A DNA stretch of 64,000 nucleotides from Burkholderiales bacterium (GTDB lineage: Bacteria > Pseudomonadota > Gammaproteobacteria > Burkholderiales > Burkholderiaceae_C), in the NCBI GenBank assembly GCA_016213325.1, contig JACRAY010000018.1, positions 1 through 64,000 of the forward strand, in the 5' to 3' direction. This document shows positions 51,696 through 61,371 of the stretch, piece by piece (positions within the stretch are counted from its first letter, which is position 1; each line of letters starts with the position of its first letter). A model generated the notes under the pieces. The model was not told the origin of the DNA and made no database searches. It worked only from the letters and a program-made list of their open reading frames with translations. The translations under genes and the position numbers were made by a program.

Positions 51696-54185
51696 GTGCC
51701 GCTGCCTGACCTTGCCCCGCGCGGCCTGAGCGCCGCGCAGGCGGGCGAGCGCCTGGCTCGCGACGGGCCCAACGACATCGAGGCCACGCGCCGCAGCGGC
51801 CTCGCGGCCGTGCTGGCGGGCGTGGTCCGCGAGCCGATGTTCCTGCTGCTGCTGGCGGCGGCGGGCCTCTACCTCGTGATCGGTGACCTGGCCGAGGGCC
51901 TGTTGCTGGGCGGCTTTGCCGTCGTCACGGTCGGGCTCGTGATATTCCAGCAGCGGCGCGGCGACCGCGCGCTCGACGCGCTGCGCGCGATGGCGGCGCC
52001 GCATGTGCGGGTGGTGCGCGAAGGTGACACAGTCCGCGTGCCCGCCACCGAGGTGGTCGTGGGCGACTGGCTGCTGGTGGGCGAGGGCGAGCGCGTGGCG
52101 GCGGACGCCGTGCTGCGCGAATCCAGCGCGCTCGAATGCGACGAGTCGCTGCTCACGGGCGAGTCCGTCAGCGTGGCCAAGCACCCGGGTGATCCCGTGT
52201 TTGCGGGCACGCTGGTCGTGGCGGGACACGGCATCGCCGAGGTCAGCGCCACCGGCGTGCGCACCCGCATGGGCGAGATCGGCGCCTCGCTCGACCGCAT
52301 CGACCTGGCACCGACGCCGCTGCAGCAAATGCTGGCGCGCGTGACCAGGCGGCTGGCGCTGGCGGCGTTCGCGCTGAGCGGGCTGCTTGCGCTGTGGCTG
52401 GGCCTGCGCGGCGGCGACTGGCTGCAGGGCATCCTGGCGGGCATCGCGTTCGGCATGGCGATGCTGCCCGAAGAGATCCCGATGGTGCTGGCCGTGTTCT
52501 TCGCACTGGGCGCCTGGCGGCTGGCAACGGCACAGGTGCTGGCCCGCCGGCCCGCCGTGGTCGAGGCGCTGGGCGCAGCGACCGTGCTGTGCGTCGACAA
52601 GACCGGCACGTTGACGGAGAACCGCATGCGCCTGCGCGCCATCGTGCTGCCGGGAAGCGATGCGCAACGCGATCCCGGCGACGAGGATGCAGGCGTGCGC
52701 ACCGTGCTCGAGCACGCAATGCTGGCGTCGCGGCGCGGCGCGCTCGACCCGATGGACCGTGCGGTCGTCGCGGCGGGCGACGGCGCACAGGCCGGCGACG
52801 GGCAGCAGGACTGGCTGCTGGCGCGCGAGTACCCGGTGACGCCGCAGCTGCTCGCGATGGCGCAAGCCTGGACACGGCCCGACGGGATGGTCGAAATCGC
52901 CGCCAAGGGGGCGCCGGAAGCGATCGCTTCGTTGTGCCACTTGCCGCCGCAGGAACGCGAAGCGTTGCACCGCCAGGTGGCCGCGCTCGCAGTGCTCGGG
53001 CTTCGTGTCCTGGCAGTGGCGCGCGGCACCGTGGCGGCCGAAGCCGCGCCGGTCGCGGCGCACGACCACCGCTTCTCGCTGCTGGGCCTGCTCGGGTTCG
53101 AGGACCCGCTGCGCGCCGGTGTGCCGGCCGCAGTGGCCGTCGCCCGCGAGGCCGGCATCGCCGTGATGATGATCACCGGCGACCATGCCGCCACCGCCCT
53201 CGAAATCGCGCGGCAGGCGGGCATCGACACCTCGAGCGGCGTCCTCACCGGCGACGGGCTGGCCGCGCTCGACGACCCGGCACTCGCGCGGGCCGTGCGC
53301 ACGGTGCGCGTCTTCGCCCGCATTGCGCCCCTGCAGAAGCTGAGGCTGGTACAGGCCCTGCAGGCCAATGGCGAGACGGTGGCCATGACGGGTGACGGCG
53401 TGAACGATGCGCCGGCGCTGAAGGCGGCGCACATCGGCATCGCCATGGGCGTGCGCGGGACCGACGTGGCCCGCGAGGCGGCGGGGCTGGTGCTGCTGGA
53501 CGAGGACTTCGCCCGCATCGTGGGCGGCGTGCGGCTCGGGCGGCGCATCGACGACAACCTGCGCAAGGCGATCTTCTACATCGTGGCCATCCACGTCCCG
53601 ATCGCCGGCCTGGCCTTCGTGCCGGTCATGCTGGGCACGCCCGTGCTGATGCTTCCGGTGCACGTGGTGCTCACCGAGATGGTGATCGACCCGCTGTGCT
53701 CCTTTGCGTTCGAGGGAGTGCCGGAGGCGGCGGGGGTCATGCAGCGCCACCCGCGGCCGCGCGAGGCCCACGCGTTCCGCTGGGCCTCGATGCGCGGTGC
53801 CCTTGGCGCGGGGCTCATGCTGCTGGGCGCGGTGCTCTGCGTCTGGCTCACCGCATTGGCGGCAGGAAGTGCGACCGACCAGGCCCGCACCTTCGCCGTC
53901 AGCGCGCTCACGGCTGGCAACCTGGCGCTGGTCTGGATGCTGGCACGGCCGGACGGTGCGCGCGGCCTGTTGGCGAGCCGTGCCCTGGTGGCCGTCACCG
54001 CCTTCTCGACGTTGGCAGTGGCCAGCGGTGTCGCATGGGCGCCGGCGCGCGAACTGCTGAGGTTCGCCGCCGTGCCGATGCCGGCCCTGCTGGCTGCGTG
54101 CGCCGCGGGGGTCGCCGCAGCAGCTGCCGGCGGCCTGGTCGCGGCGCGCGCCCGGCGCCGGGAACTCGTGCCGGTACCGGCCTGA
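51696..54185 (+). CDS. P2-type cation-transporting ATPase
   Basis: The 829-residue protein has an N-terminal cation-ATPase domain (LSAAQAGERLARDGPNDIE) and membrane helices grouped 2+2+6. Motifs are LLTGESV (actuator), MLPEEIPMVLAVFFALGAWRLA (ion-binding helix 4), phosphorylation Asp in VLCVDKTGTLTENRM and MTGDGVNDAPALKAAHIGIAMG. It is closest in pattern to Ca2+/Mg2+-type P2 ATPases; the ion is not assignable by eye. GTG 51696 with GGAG upstream is preferred: the earlier in-frame ATG 51627 would lie within the FNR-type box. Confidence 0.9.
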   Translation: MPLPDLAPRGLSAAQAGERLARDGPNDIEATRRSGLAAVLAGVVREPMFLLLLAAAGLYLVIGDLAEGLLLGGFAVVTVGLVIFQQRRGDRALDALRAMAAPHVRVVREGDTVRVPATEVVVGDWLLVGEGERVAADAVLRESSALECDESLLTGESVSVAKHPGDPVFAGTLVVAGHGIAEVSATGVRTRMGEIGASLDRIDLAPTPLQQMLARVTRRLALAAFALSGLLALWLGLRGGDWLQGILAGIAFGMAMLPEEIPMVLAVFFALGAWRLATAQVLARRPAVVEALGAATVLCVDKTGTLTENRMRLRAIVLPGSDAQRDPGDEDAGVRTVLEHAMLASRRGALDPMDRAVVAAGDGAQAGDGQQDWLLAREYPVTPQLLAMAQAWTRPDGMVEIAAKGAPEAIASLCHLPPQEREALHRQVAALAVLGLRVLAVARGTVAAEAAPVAAHDHRFSLLGLLGFEDPLRAGVPAAVAVAREAGIAVMMITGDHAATALEIARQAGIDTSSGVLTGDGLAALDDPALARAVRTVRVFARIAPLQKLRLVQALQANGETVAMTGDGVNDAPALKAAHIGIAMGVRGTDVAREAAGLVLLDEDFARIVGGVRLGRRIDDNLRKAIFYIVAIHVPIAGLAFVPVMLGTPVLMLPVHVVLTEMVIDPLCSFAFEGVPEAAGVMQRHPRPREAHAFRWASMRGALGAGLMLLGAVLCVWLTALAAGSATDQARTFAVSALTAGNLALVWMLARPDGARGLLASRALVAVTAFSTLAVASGVAWAPARELLRFAAVPMPALLAACAAGVAAAAAGGLVAARARRRELVPVPA

Positions 54186-54199
54186 ACCTGCACCGGCCC

Positions 54200-55399
54200 T
54201 CAGCCGCCGCCAGGCTGCACCCGCGCCCGGTCTGTCACTGCAGGAGGCGGATAGATGATGACGCGATCGCCCGGCTTCAGTCCGGCGCGCACCCAGCCCA
54301 TGGCGCCGTTGCGCCCGGCCAGTTCCAGCGGCCGCAGCACGGCACGCCCGCCCTCCACGGCGTACGCGGCCACCGTCCCGTCCTCCGACGGGACCAGCGC
54401 GCCGACCGGCACCTGTACGGCGTCGCCGGCGCTGGCCGTGATCACGCGCACCGTGACGCGGAAGCCATCCCCCATGCTGGCCCACGCCTCGGGCAAGCGC
54501 ACGAGGTCGATGACCACATTGACGCGCTGCTCCTCCACGCCGAGCGCCGAGACCTTGGTGAATGCCGCCGGCTCGACATGCCGCACGCGCCCTTCGGCCG
54601 GCGCTCCGCCCCAGCGCTCTATCGTCACGCGGGTACCGGGGACTGACAGCACCGCATCGGTCGTCAGGAGTTCCGCCACCACTTCCATGTGGGCCGGGTC
54701 GGCCACCTCCAGCAGGGCCGTTCCCGGCGCCACGGTCGCTTCGCTGCGCAGCGGCACGCGCAGCACCACGCCCGACACGGGCGCACGCAACTGCAGCGGC
54801 GCGCCTGCGGCTGCGTGGCCTGCCGGCTGCAGCATGGCGGCGGCCTGGGTGCGTTCATGGCCGGCGACGTCGCGGGCCGCCTGCGCGGCTTCGAGCTCGC
54901 GCCGTGCGCCGTCGAGCGCCAGCCGTGCGCTGTCCAGGCGCGCGGCCGCCAGGAAGCCTTCACGGGCCAGCTTCTCGGTGCGCTGCAGTTCGAGCCGTGC
55001 CTGTTCCTGTGCGATGCGTGCACGCGAAACCTGGGCGGTCGCACCCGCAATGGCCGCTTCGGCGGCCTTCAGCCGGGCCGTTGCCTCACGCAGGGTGCGT
55101 TCGTCCACCATGGAAGGCATCACCGGCGTCAGGATGGCGACGACGTCACCGGCATGCACCCGATCGCCTTCGCGCAACAGGATGCGCGCGAGCCGTGCAG
55201 CCACCGGCGCCGACACCGTGTAGCGGTCGCGCACGCGCGTGCGGCCGTCCTCTTCGATCGCCTGCTCGAACCGTCCGCGCTCCACCACCGCGGTCTCCAC
55301 CTCGAGCGGCCGCGGCGCGAACGCCCATGCAATGGCCGCGGCGGCCGTGACCGCAGCGGCTGCGAGCACCAGGGTTCTACGGTTGATCTTCATCATCAT
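54200..55399 (-). CDS. HlyD-family periplasmic adaptor protein
   Basis: The 399-residue protein has an N-terminal membrane anchor (~8-27). A beta-barrel/lipoyl half (EEDGRTRVRDRYTVSAPVAARLARILLREGDRVHAGDVVAIL) and a long alpha-hairpin coiled coil (~100-190) follow, then the second lipoyl half (LQLRAPVSGVVLRVPLRSEATVAPGTALLEV). Such adaptors link an inner-membrane ABC transporter to the outer membrane or periplasm. It is the last gene of an ATPase-permease-adaptor operon and overlaps the permease stop. Start choice among three consecutive ATG codons is open. Confidence 0.9.
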   Translation of the reverse strand: MMMKINRRTLVLAAAAVTAAAAIAWAFAPRPLEVETAVVERGRFEQAIEEDGRTRVRDRYTVSAPVAARLARILLREGDRVHAGDVVAILTPVMPSMVDERTLREATARLKAAEAAIAGATAQVSRARIAQEQARLELQRTEKLAREGFLAAARLDSARLALDGARRELEAAQAARDVAGHERTQAAAMLQPAGHAAAGAPLQLRAPVSGVVLRVPLRSEATVAPGTALLEVADPAHMEVVAELLTTDAVLSVPGTRVTIERWGGAPAEGRVRHVEPAAFTKVSALGVEEQRVNVVIDLVRLPEAWASMGDGFRVTVRVITASAGDAVQVPVGALVPSEDGTVAAYAVEGGRAVLRPLELAGRNGAMGWVRAGLKPGDRVIIYPPPAVTDRARVQPGGG

Positions 55400-57762
55400 T
55401 CCCTCGTTTTCAGGGCCGCCACCATGTCGAGGCGGTCGATGCGCTGCCTGACCACGAGCGCGCTCGCCACACCTGCCGCCACGACCGCTATGGCCGCCCA
55501 GGCATAGGTGCGTGGCTGGATCACGACCGGGAACAGGAACTGGTCCGAGCGCATCGCCTGCACGATCCCGTGCGTCAGGCCCCAGCCCAGCAGCATCCCG
55601 AGCGGCAGCGCGACGGCGATGCCCAGTGCCAGTTCGCCCAGCAGCAGCATCGACACTTCGGCGCGGGTGAAACCCAGCACGCGCAGGCTCGCGAGTTCCC
55701 AGGTGCGTTCGGCCAGCGCGATGCGCGCGTTGTTGTAGATCACCCCCACCGCGATCACCACCGCGAAAGCGGTGAGGATGGAACTCATGATGAGGATGTT
55801 GCGCGCGCTTACCTCGTTCATGTTGCGCAGCATGGTCGCCTTGCTGAAGGCGCCCGCCACGCGCGGCAGCGCCTGCGTGGCCTCCAGCACGCGCGGCAGC
55901 ATGCCGCGCTCGACCCTGAGCGCAAAGTTGTTGGCAACGTCGCCTTCGCCCAGCAGGCGGTTCAGCTCGTCGCGCCGCATGAAGGCGTTCAGGCCCATCA
56001 TGTCGCGCACGGTGCGCTCCACCACGGCATGCACCACCGCGCGCCGGCCTTCGCGCACTTCGATCTCCACCGTGTCGCCCGGGCGCAGCCCCAGCTTGTC
56101 GGCCAGGCGGTCGGTCATCAGCAAGCCGTGCGTGCCGGCCAGTGCGTGCCGGCCGTCCACGTCAATCACCCGCTGCAGCTGCGGCGACGGCGCGTGGCCG
56201 TCCACCAGCCCCTCCTCGGTCCGCGTCCCGTGCCGGAAGCGCACGGCCACGCGCCGGCCGGTCTCCACCTGCAGCACGCCGGGCAGGCGCGCCAGCTCGC
56301 GATGCGCAGCCGCATCCACCGTTTCCACGTTCCACACGACGATGTCGCCGCGCAGCGCCAGGTCGAACTGCGTGTGGACGATGGCTTCGATGGCATCGCG
56401 GAAGAAGTTGCCCATGATCACGATCGCCACCGCCGCGGCGATGCCCCCCGTCGTGACCGCCGCGCGCAGGGGCCTGCGCTCGATGTTGCGCGCGATCATG
56501 CGCAGTGCGGGCCCGAACGTGAGGTGCGGGATGCGCTCCAGCAGGGCGCGCCGGTAGCGGCCCGGGGCAGGGGGGCGCATCGCCTCGGCCGGCGACAGCC
56601 GCACCGTGGCGGCAATTGCGGTCAGCGTGCCCAACGCCGCAGTGACCGACACGATCGCCAGTGCGATGAGCGCCAGGCGAGCGGGCATCCTGTGCTCGAA
56701 TACCGGGAAGCGGAAGAAGTCGGCGTACAGCTGCATGATGCCCGCACCCATCAGGCTGCCCAGCGCCACACCCAGCAGGTAGCCCCCGGCCACCATGGGC
56801 GCCACCAGTTTCAGGTAATGCAGGGCGATCGACCGGTTGGTGTAGCCCAGCGCCTTCAGCGTCGCCACCTGCTCGCGCTGCGTGGCCGCCAGCCGCGCCG
56901 TGACGACGTGCAGCAGGAAGCCGGCGACGGCGAGGAAGATGGCAGGCACCACCGTACCCAGCACGTGCTGCTCGCGGATCTCGTTGTCCAGCATCGCATG
57001 GGAAGGCTGCGAGTCGCGGCCGTGCGCCGGCGCGCCGCCCAGGCGCGCGAGCTGGCGCGTGACGGCGGCCACGACAGCCGGCTCGGAAGCGCCTGGCGCC
57101 AGCTTGAGGGATGCATGGTTGAACGCGCCCGCCATGTCCATCGCGGCGGCCAGCTCGTCCTCGTCGAGCCAGAACACGCCGAAGGCACGCAGGTCGGGCA
57201 CGCCCATCAGGCCGCCGAAGATGTATTCCGGCGACAGCGCCGTGCCGGAGATGCGCAGCGTGCGTTTCTTGCCGTTGACCAGCGCCGAGACCGCATCGCC
57301 CGGGCGCAGCGAATGCGCGTGCGCGAAACTTTCCGATGCCAGCACCTGCAGTTCGCTGCCGGCATGCGTGCCGGGCTGCGGCCAGTGGCCGCTGCGCAGC
57401 ACCACGCGGTTCAGCCGGCGCGGCTCGCGGGCGTTCACGCCGATGAGATGCCCGATCACCGGGTCGGTGCTGCCGGGCACGGTCACGCGCGCCGGCGCTT
57501 CCACCGTGGCCTGCACGTCCAGCACGCCGGGAACCTCGCGCAGCCGCCGGGCGGCCGCAAGGGGCGCGCGCTTGGCCGTGACGAAGACGTCGGCGAATCG
57601 CCCTGACGCATAGAACCGGTCGCGCGCAAAGGCGAGCGATTCCACGGCGGAAAGGGTAGCGAGGAAGCCGCCTACGCCCGACGCGACCACCAGCGCGATC
57701 GTCAGCGCCTGGCTCCACAGCAGCCGCAGGTCGCGCAGCACCTTGCGGTCGATGGCGTTCAT
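55396..57762 (-). CDS. MacB/FtsX-type ABC transporter permease
   Basis: The 788-residue protein has two FtsX halves: an N-terminal helix ([26 protein letters not shown]), a large periplasmic domain (~55-265), three helices (~275-400), a second periplasmic domain, and three C-terminal helices ([45 protein letters not shown]). This duplicated layout matches LolCE/MacB-like export or mechanotransmission systems. It lies between its ATPase (4 bases upstream) and adaptor (overlap). The substrate is unknown. Confidence 0.9.
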   Translation of the reverse strand: MNAIDRKVLRDLRLLWSQALTIALVVASGVGGFLATLSAVESLAFARDRFYASGRFADVFVTAKRAPLAAARRLREVPGVLDVQATVEAPARVTVPGSTDPVIGHLIGVNAREPRRLNRVVLRSGHWPQPGTHAGSELQVLASESFAHAHSLRPGDAVSALVNGKKRTLRISGTALSPEYIFGGLMGVPDLRAFGVFWLDEDELAAAMDMAGAFNHASLKLAPGASEPAVVAAVTRQLARLGGAPAHGRDSQPSHAMLDNEIREQHVLGTVVPAIFLAVAGFLLHVVTARLAATQREQVATLKALGYTNRSIALHYLKLVAPMVAGGYLLGVALGSLMGAGIMQLYADFFRFPVFEHRMPARLALIALAIVSVTAALGTLTAIAATVRLSPAEAMRPPAPGRYRRALLERIPHLTFGPALRMIARNIERRPLRAAVTTGGIAAAVAIVIMGNFFRDAIEAIVHTQFDLALRGDIVVWNVETVDAAAHRELARLPGVLQVETGRRVAVRFRHGTRTEEGLVDGHAPSPQLQRVIDVDGRHALAGTHGLLMTDRLADKLGLRPGDTVEIEVREGRRAVVHAVVERTVRDMMGLNAFMRRDELNRLLGEGDVANNFALRVERGMLPRVLEATQALPRVAGAFSKATMLRNMNEVSARNILIMSSILTAFAVVIAVGVIYNNARIALAERTWELASLRVLGFTRAEVSMLLLGELALGIAVALPLGMLLGWGLTHGIVQAMRSDQFLFPVVIQPRTYAWAAIAVVAAGVASALVVRQRIDRLDMVAALKTRE

Positions 57763-57766
57763 GCCG

Positions 57767-58489
57767 TCACCACGACAGTTCCGCCGGGGTCAGGCGGCGT
57801 GCGGGCCGCTCGACGCCGGCGATGCGCCCGTCGGCCAGCCGGATCACCCGGTCGGCCATGCCGGCGATGGCGGCGTTGTGGGTGATGACCACCGCGGTGG
57901 TCCCGAGCTCGCGGTTGATCCGCGCGATCACGTCCAGCACCAGCTTGCCGGTGGGATAGTCGAGCGCGCCGGTGGGCTCGTCGCACAGCAGCAGGTCAGG
58001 GCGCTTGGCGATGGCGCGCGCGATCGCCACGCGCTGCTGCTCGCCTCCCGAGAGTTGCGACGGAAAGTGGTCGCGCCGCGGAGCCAGCCCGACCAGCCCG
58101 ACCGCCTCGTCCACCTCCATCGGGTCGGGGACGATGTCGGTCACGAGGGCCACGTTCTCGGCTACCGTGAGGCTGGGGATCAGGTTGTAGAACTGGAACA
58201 CGAAGCCCACGTGCTCGCGCCGGTAGCGCGTGAGTTCGTCGTCGCCGGCGCCGGTGAGGCGCTGGCCGCGAAATTCGACTTCTCCCGACGACGGCACGTC
58301 CAGCCCGCCCAGGATGTTGAGCAGCGTGGACTTGCCGCTGCCGGACGCCCCCAGCAGCACGATGAACTCGCCGCGCGCGACGTCGATGTCCACGTCACGC
58401 AGCGCATGGACGGCCGCGACGCCGCTGCCATAGGTCTTGCAGAGCGCCCGGCCCCGAAGGACCGGCCCTTCCGGTACGGGTTGCTGCAT
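57767..58489 (-). CDS. MacB/LolD-type ABC transporter ATPase
   Basis: The 240-residue ATPase has Walker [17 protein letters not shown], the Q-loop segment [20 protein letters not shown], signature [17 protein letters not shown], Walker [13 protein letters not shown] and H-loop VITHN, typical of the MacB/LolD subgroup. The start MQQPVPEG at 58489 has TACATT exactly seven bases upstream and no ribosome site, so the operon mRNA is predicted to be leaderless. An FNR/FixK-type box is centred at -41.5. Confidence 0.92.
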   Translation of the reverse strand: MQQPVPEGPVLRGRALCKTYGSGVAAVHALRDVDIDVARGEFIVLLGASGSGKSTLLNILGGLDVPSSGEVEFRGQRLTGAGDDELTRYRREHVGFVFQFYNLIPSLTVAENVALVTDIVPDPMEVDEAVGLVGLAPRRDHFPSQLSGGEQQRVAIARAIAKRPDLLLCDEPTGALDYPTGKLVLDVIARINRELGTTAVVITHNAAIAGMADRVIRLADGRIAGVERPARRLTPAELSW

Positions 58490-58495
58490 GAACCC

Positions 58496-58501
58496 AATGT
58501 A
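58496..58501 (-). promoter_or_regulatory. -10 element of the ABC exporter operon
   Basis: TACATT on the minus strand occupies -12 to -7 relative to the A of the ATG at 58489. Confidence 0.55.
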
Positions 58502-58523
58502 GGCAGCAGGGCCGCCGTGGTGC

Positions 58524-58537
58524 TTGACGTGGCGCAA
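58524..58537. promoter_or_regulatory. FNR/FixK-type box 4 upstream of the ABC operon
   Basis: Read on the minus strand it is TTGCG-CCAC-GTCAA, fitting TTG(A/C)-N6-(T/G)CAA. Its centre is exactly 41.5 bases from the predicted start at 58489. Confidence 0.6.
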
Positions 58538-58554
58538 CGTGGCGCGCGAGCCTG

Positions 58555-59559
58555 CTACGGGATGAGCACCGCTGCGCCGTCGAGCGCACCGTCGCGCACC
58601 GCCTGCACGGCTTCGTTCGCCTGCGCCAGGGCAAATGTGCGCACATGGGTCTGGATGTGCACGCGCTCCAGCAGCGCGAAGAACGCCTCACCGTCTTCGC
58701 GGGCCAGGTTGGCCACGGACTTCAGCTCCCGCTCGCCCCACAGCAGCGAGTACTCGAAGGCCGGGATCGGGCTCATGTGGATGCCGCCGCAGACCACCGT
58801 GCCCCCTTTGCGCACGCTTGCCAGCGCAAGCGGCACCAGCGGGCCGCTGGGCGCGAAGATGAGCTGCGCGTCGAGCAGGGCGGGCGGCGCCGAGTCGCTG
58901 CCGCCGGCCCAGGACGCGCCCAGGCTGCGCGCGAACGACTGGCCGCGAGTGTCCCCCGGACGGGTGAACGCGAAGACTTCCTGGCCCTGCGCCACGGCAA
59001 GCTCGCACACGATGTGGGCGGCGGCGCCGAAGCCCCAGATGCCGATGCGGCGCGGCGCTGTCCTGCCCGCGATTCGCCATGTGCGAAACCCGATGAGTCC
59101 CGCACACAGCAGGGGGGCCGCATGTGCATCGTCATAGCCCGCGGGGAGGGCGAAACAGTAACGCTCGTCGGCGGCCGCGTACTGCGCATAGCCGCCATCG
59201 CGGTCGTAGCCGGTGAAAGCCGGAAGATCGCACAGGTTCTCGCGCCCCATCCGGCAATAGTCGCAATGACCGCAGGTTCCACCCAGCCAGGGAACGCCCA
59301 CGCGCTGGCCGATCCGGAACCGGCCGGCTGCCGCCCCGGGCGCCACAACCTCGCCCACCACCTCATGGCCCGGCACGACGCCGTCGCGATGCGGTGGCAG
59401 TTCCCCGTCGAGCACGTGGAGGTCGGTGCGGCACACGCCGCACGCGAGCACGCGCAACAGCACGTCGCGTGCGGCCGGCTCCGGCAGCGGTCGGCGCACC
59501 GGCACCAGCCTGCGCGCAGCCGTGTCGGCCTGCATGGCGAGCATCGTCGCAGGCAGCAT
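58555..59559 (-). CDS. Zinc-dependent alcohol dehydrogenase
   Basis: The 334-residue medium-chain dehydrogenase has the catalytic zinc ligands in [14 protein letters not shown] and [10 protein letters not shown], the four-Cys structural zinc loop [15 protein letters not shown], and a Rossmann segment [16 protein letters not shown]. It is close in pattern to AdhA/AdhP-type enzymes that oxidise alcohols or reduce aldehydes with NAD(P). ATG 59559 has TACCAT seven bases upstream, a leaderless arrangement; ATG 59544 is an alternative. It is divergent from the PHA-synthase-like gene and shares an FNR-type box with it. Confidence 0.9.
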   Translation of the reverse strand: MLPATMLAMQADTAARRLVPVRRPLPEPAARDVLLRVLACGVCRTDLHVLDGELPPHRDGVVPGHEVVGEVVAPGAAAGRFRIGQRVGVPWLGGTCGHCDYCRMGRENLCDLPAFTGYDRDGGYAQYAAADERYCFALPAGYDDAHAAPLLCAGLIGFRTWRIAGRTAPRRIGIWGFGAAAHIVCELAVAQGQEVFAFTRPGDTRGQSFARSLGASWAGGSDSAPPALLDAQLIFAPSGPLVPLALASVRKGGTVVCGGIHMSPIPAFEYSLLWGERELKSVANLAREDGEAFFALLERVHIQTHVRTFALAQANEAVQAVRDGALDGAAVLIP

Positions 59560-59592
59560 GAAGGCATGGTAGGACGTGTGGGACTCCTGTGC

Positions 59593-59606
59593 TTGATGCT
59601 CCGCAA
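59593..59606. promoter_or_regulatory. FNR/FixK-type box 5 at the midpoint of divergent genes
   Basis: TTGAT-GCTC-CGCAA is centred at 59599.5, exactly midway between the two divergent start codons (59559 and 59640), 40.5 bases from each. One half-site is canonical; the other is the variant seen in boxes 1 and 4. Confidence 0.55.
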
Positions 59607-59639
59607 ACTGTGGCCTGTGGCCCGGCGCGAGCATGGGCC

Positions 59640-61346
59640 ATGGACCCCTCCCGTGACTGCGCCACCGCCCATGGTCCCGCTGCCATGGACCTGCCCCTGA
59701 AGCTGTGGATCGCCCGGCTGGCCAACGGCATGTCGCCCGCTTCGCTCGCCCAGGCCCTGGCCGACTGGCAGGTGCACTTGATGGTGTCGCCCGCCAGGCA
59801 GGCGGAGCTGGGCGCGCTCGCCTGGCGGCTGTCCTTCGCCTGGTGGCTCTCGACAGCGGCCAGGGACAAGCGGTTCGCGCGCGACGAGTGGCGCCAGCCC
59901 CCTTTCGATGCGCTGGCCCGCTCGTTCCTCGCGGTCCAGCAATGGTGGGACGAGGCCACGCATGGCGTGCGCGGCGTGTCCAGGCACCACGAGGACCAGG
60001 TGGCGTTCCTCGCGCGGCAGTGGCTCGACATGCTGTCGCCTTCGAACTTCGTGCTCACCAATCCGCAAGTGCTCAGGCTCACGCTGCAGACAGGTGGGGC
60101 CAACCTGGCCACCGGTTACCTCAACTGGGCCCGCGACGCGCTCGCAGTGGCGGGCGATGGCCGGCCACGCGGCGTGGAAGGCTTCGTGCCCGGCAAGCAC
60201 GTGGCGCTCACGCAGGGCCGCGTCGTCATGCGCAACGAGCTCGCCGAGCTGATCCAGTACGAACCCACGACCGCGAAAGTGCTGCGCGAGCCGGTGTTCA
60301 TCGTGCCGTCCTGGATCATGAAGTTCTACATCCTCGACCTCACCCCGCAGGACTCGCTCGTCAAGTACCTGGTCGACCACGGCCACACGGTGTTCATCGT
60401 CTCCTGGCGCAACCCGCGCGGCGACCAGGCCGGGCTGGGCATGGGCGACTACGTGCGCCGCGGCGTGTTCGACTCACTCGAGGCGATCCGCTCGCTTCGG
60501 CCGGGCGCGGGCATCCACGCGGCAGGCTATTGCCTGGGAGGCACGCTGCTCGCCATCGCGGCGGCGCAGGCCGGGTGCCCGGGCGGCATCCGGACGCTGA
60601 CACTCCTCGCGGCACAGACGGACTTCTCGGAGCCCGGCGAACTCGGGCTCTTCATGGACGAGAGCCAGGTGGCGTTCCTCGAGGACCTCATGGCCGAGAC
60701 GGGCTACCTCGACGGCCGCCGCATGGCCGGCGCCTTCCAGCTGATCAATTCGCGCGACCTCGTCTGGTCCAAGCTCGTGCACGAGTACCTCATGGGCGCC
60801 TCCACGCCGATGACCGCGCTGCGCGCCTGGAACGCCGATTCGACCCGCATGCCGGCGCGCATGCACGCGGAGTACCTGCGGCACCTGTACCTGGACAACG
60901 ACCTGGCCGAGGGCCGCTTCTGCTGCACGTCGGGCAAGCCGATCGACCTGGCGCGCATCGGCGTGCCGATGTTCGCGGTGGCGACCGAGGCCGACCATGT
61001 GTCGCCCTGGAAGTCCGTGTACCGGGTCCACCGCCTGGTGCACTCGCCCGTGGACTTCGTCCTGACGTCGGGCGGGCACAACGTCGGCATCGTGAACCCG
61101 CCCGACGGACCGTCGGCGCACCCGGCGGCATCGTACCGGCGCGCGCGCAACGAGCCGCACGCGGCGCCTGCCGACCCCGGCGATTGGCTGGCAGGGACGC
61201 GGCGCTTCCAGGGCTCGTGGTGGACGGCGTGGGCCAAGTGGCTGCGCCGGCACTCGAGCGGCGAAGTCGCGGCGAAACCCGTGCCGCGCATCGAGATCGA
61301 CGGGCAGCTGGTGCCTGCGCCGGGCCGCCATGTGATGGAGCCATGA
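59640..61346 (+). CDS. PHA synthase (PhaC)-like protein
   Basis: The 568-residue protein matches poly(3-hydroxyalkanoate) polymerase. It has an N-terminal PhaC_N region (QVHLMVSPARQAELGALAWRL, FLARQWLDMLSPSNFVLTNPQVLRLT), then an alpha/beta hydrolase core with the lipase-like box GYCLGGT (catalytic Cys), Asp in ATEADHVSPWKSV and His in SGGHNVGIVNPP. PhaC polymerises hydroxyacyl-CoA into storage polyester. No phaA, phaB or phasin gene is adjacent, so it may be a secondary synthase. ATG 59640 is favoured by the box position; GTG 59589 lies within the promoter. Confidence 0.88.
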   Translation: MDPSRDCATAHGPAAMDLPLKLWIARLANGMSPASLAQALADWQVHLMVSPARQAELGALAWRLSFAWWLSTAARDKRFARDEWRQPPFDALARSFLAVQQWWDEATHGVRGVSRHHEDQVAFLARQWLDMLSPSNFVLTNPQVLRLTLQTGGANLATGYLNWARDALAVAGDGRPRGVEGFVPGKHVALTQGRVVMRNELAELIQYEPTTAKVLREPVFIVPSWIMKFYILDLTPQDSLVKYLVDHGHTVFIVSWRNPRGDQAGLGMGDYVRRGVFDSLEAIRSLRPGAGIHAAGYCLGGTLLAIAAAQAGCPGGIRTLTLLAAQTDFSEPGELGLFMDESQVAFLEDLMAETGYLDGRRMAGAFQLINSRDLVWSKLVHEYLMGASTPMTALRAWNADSTRMPARMHAEYLRHLYLDNDLAEGRFCCTSGKPIDLARIGVPMFAVATEADHVSPWKSVYRVHRLVHSPVDFVLTSGGHNVGIVNPPDGPSAHPAASYRRARNEPHAAPADPGDWLAGTRRFQGSWWTAWAKWLRRHSSGEVAAKPVPRIEIDGQLVPAPGRHVMEP

Positions 61347-61371
61347 CCGGCTGGACAAAGGCAGAACGACG

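Noticed and set aside
50073-54485. A 1470-codon minus-strand frame as one giant protein
   Set aside because: Only 50073-51572 resembles a protein family; the rest is antisense to the P-type ATPase, so the true start is the TTG at 51572.
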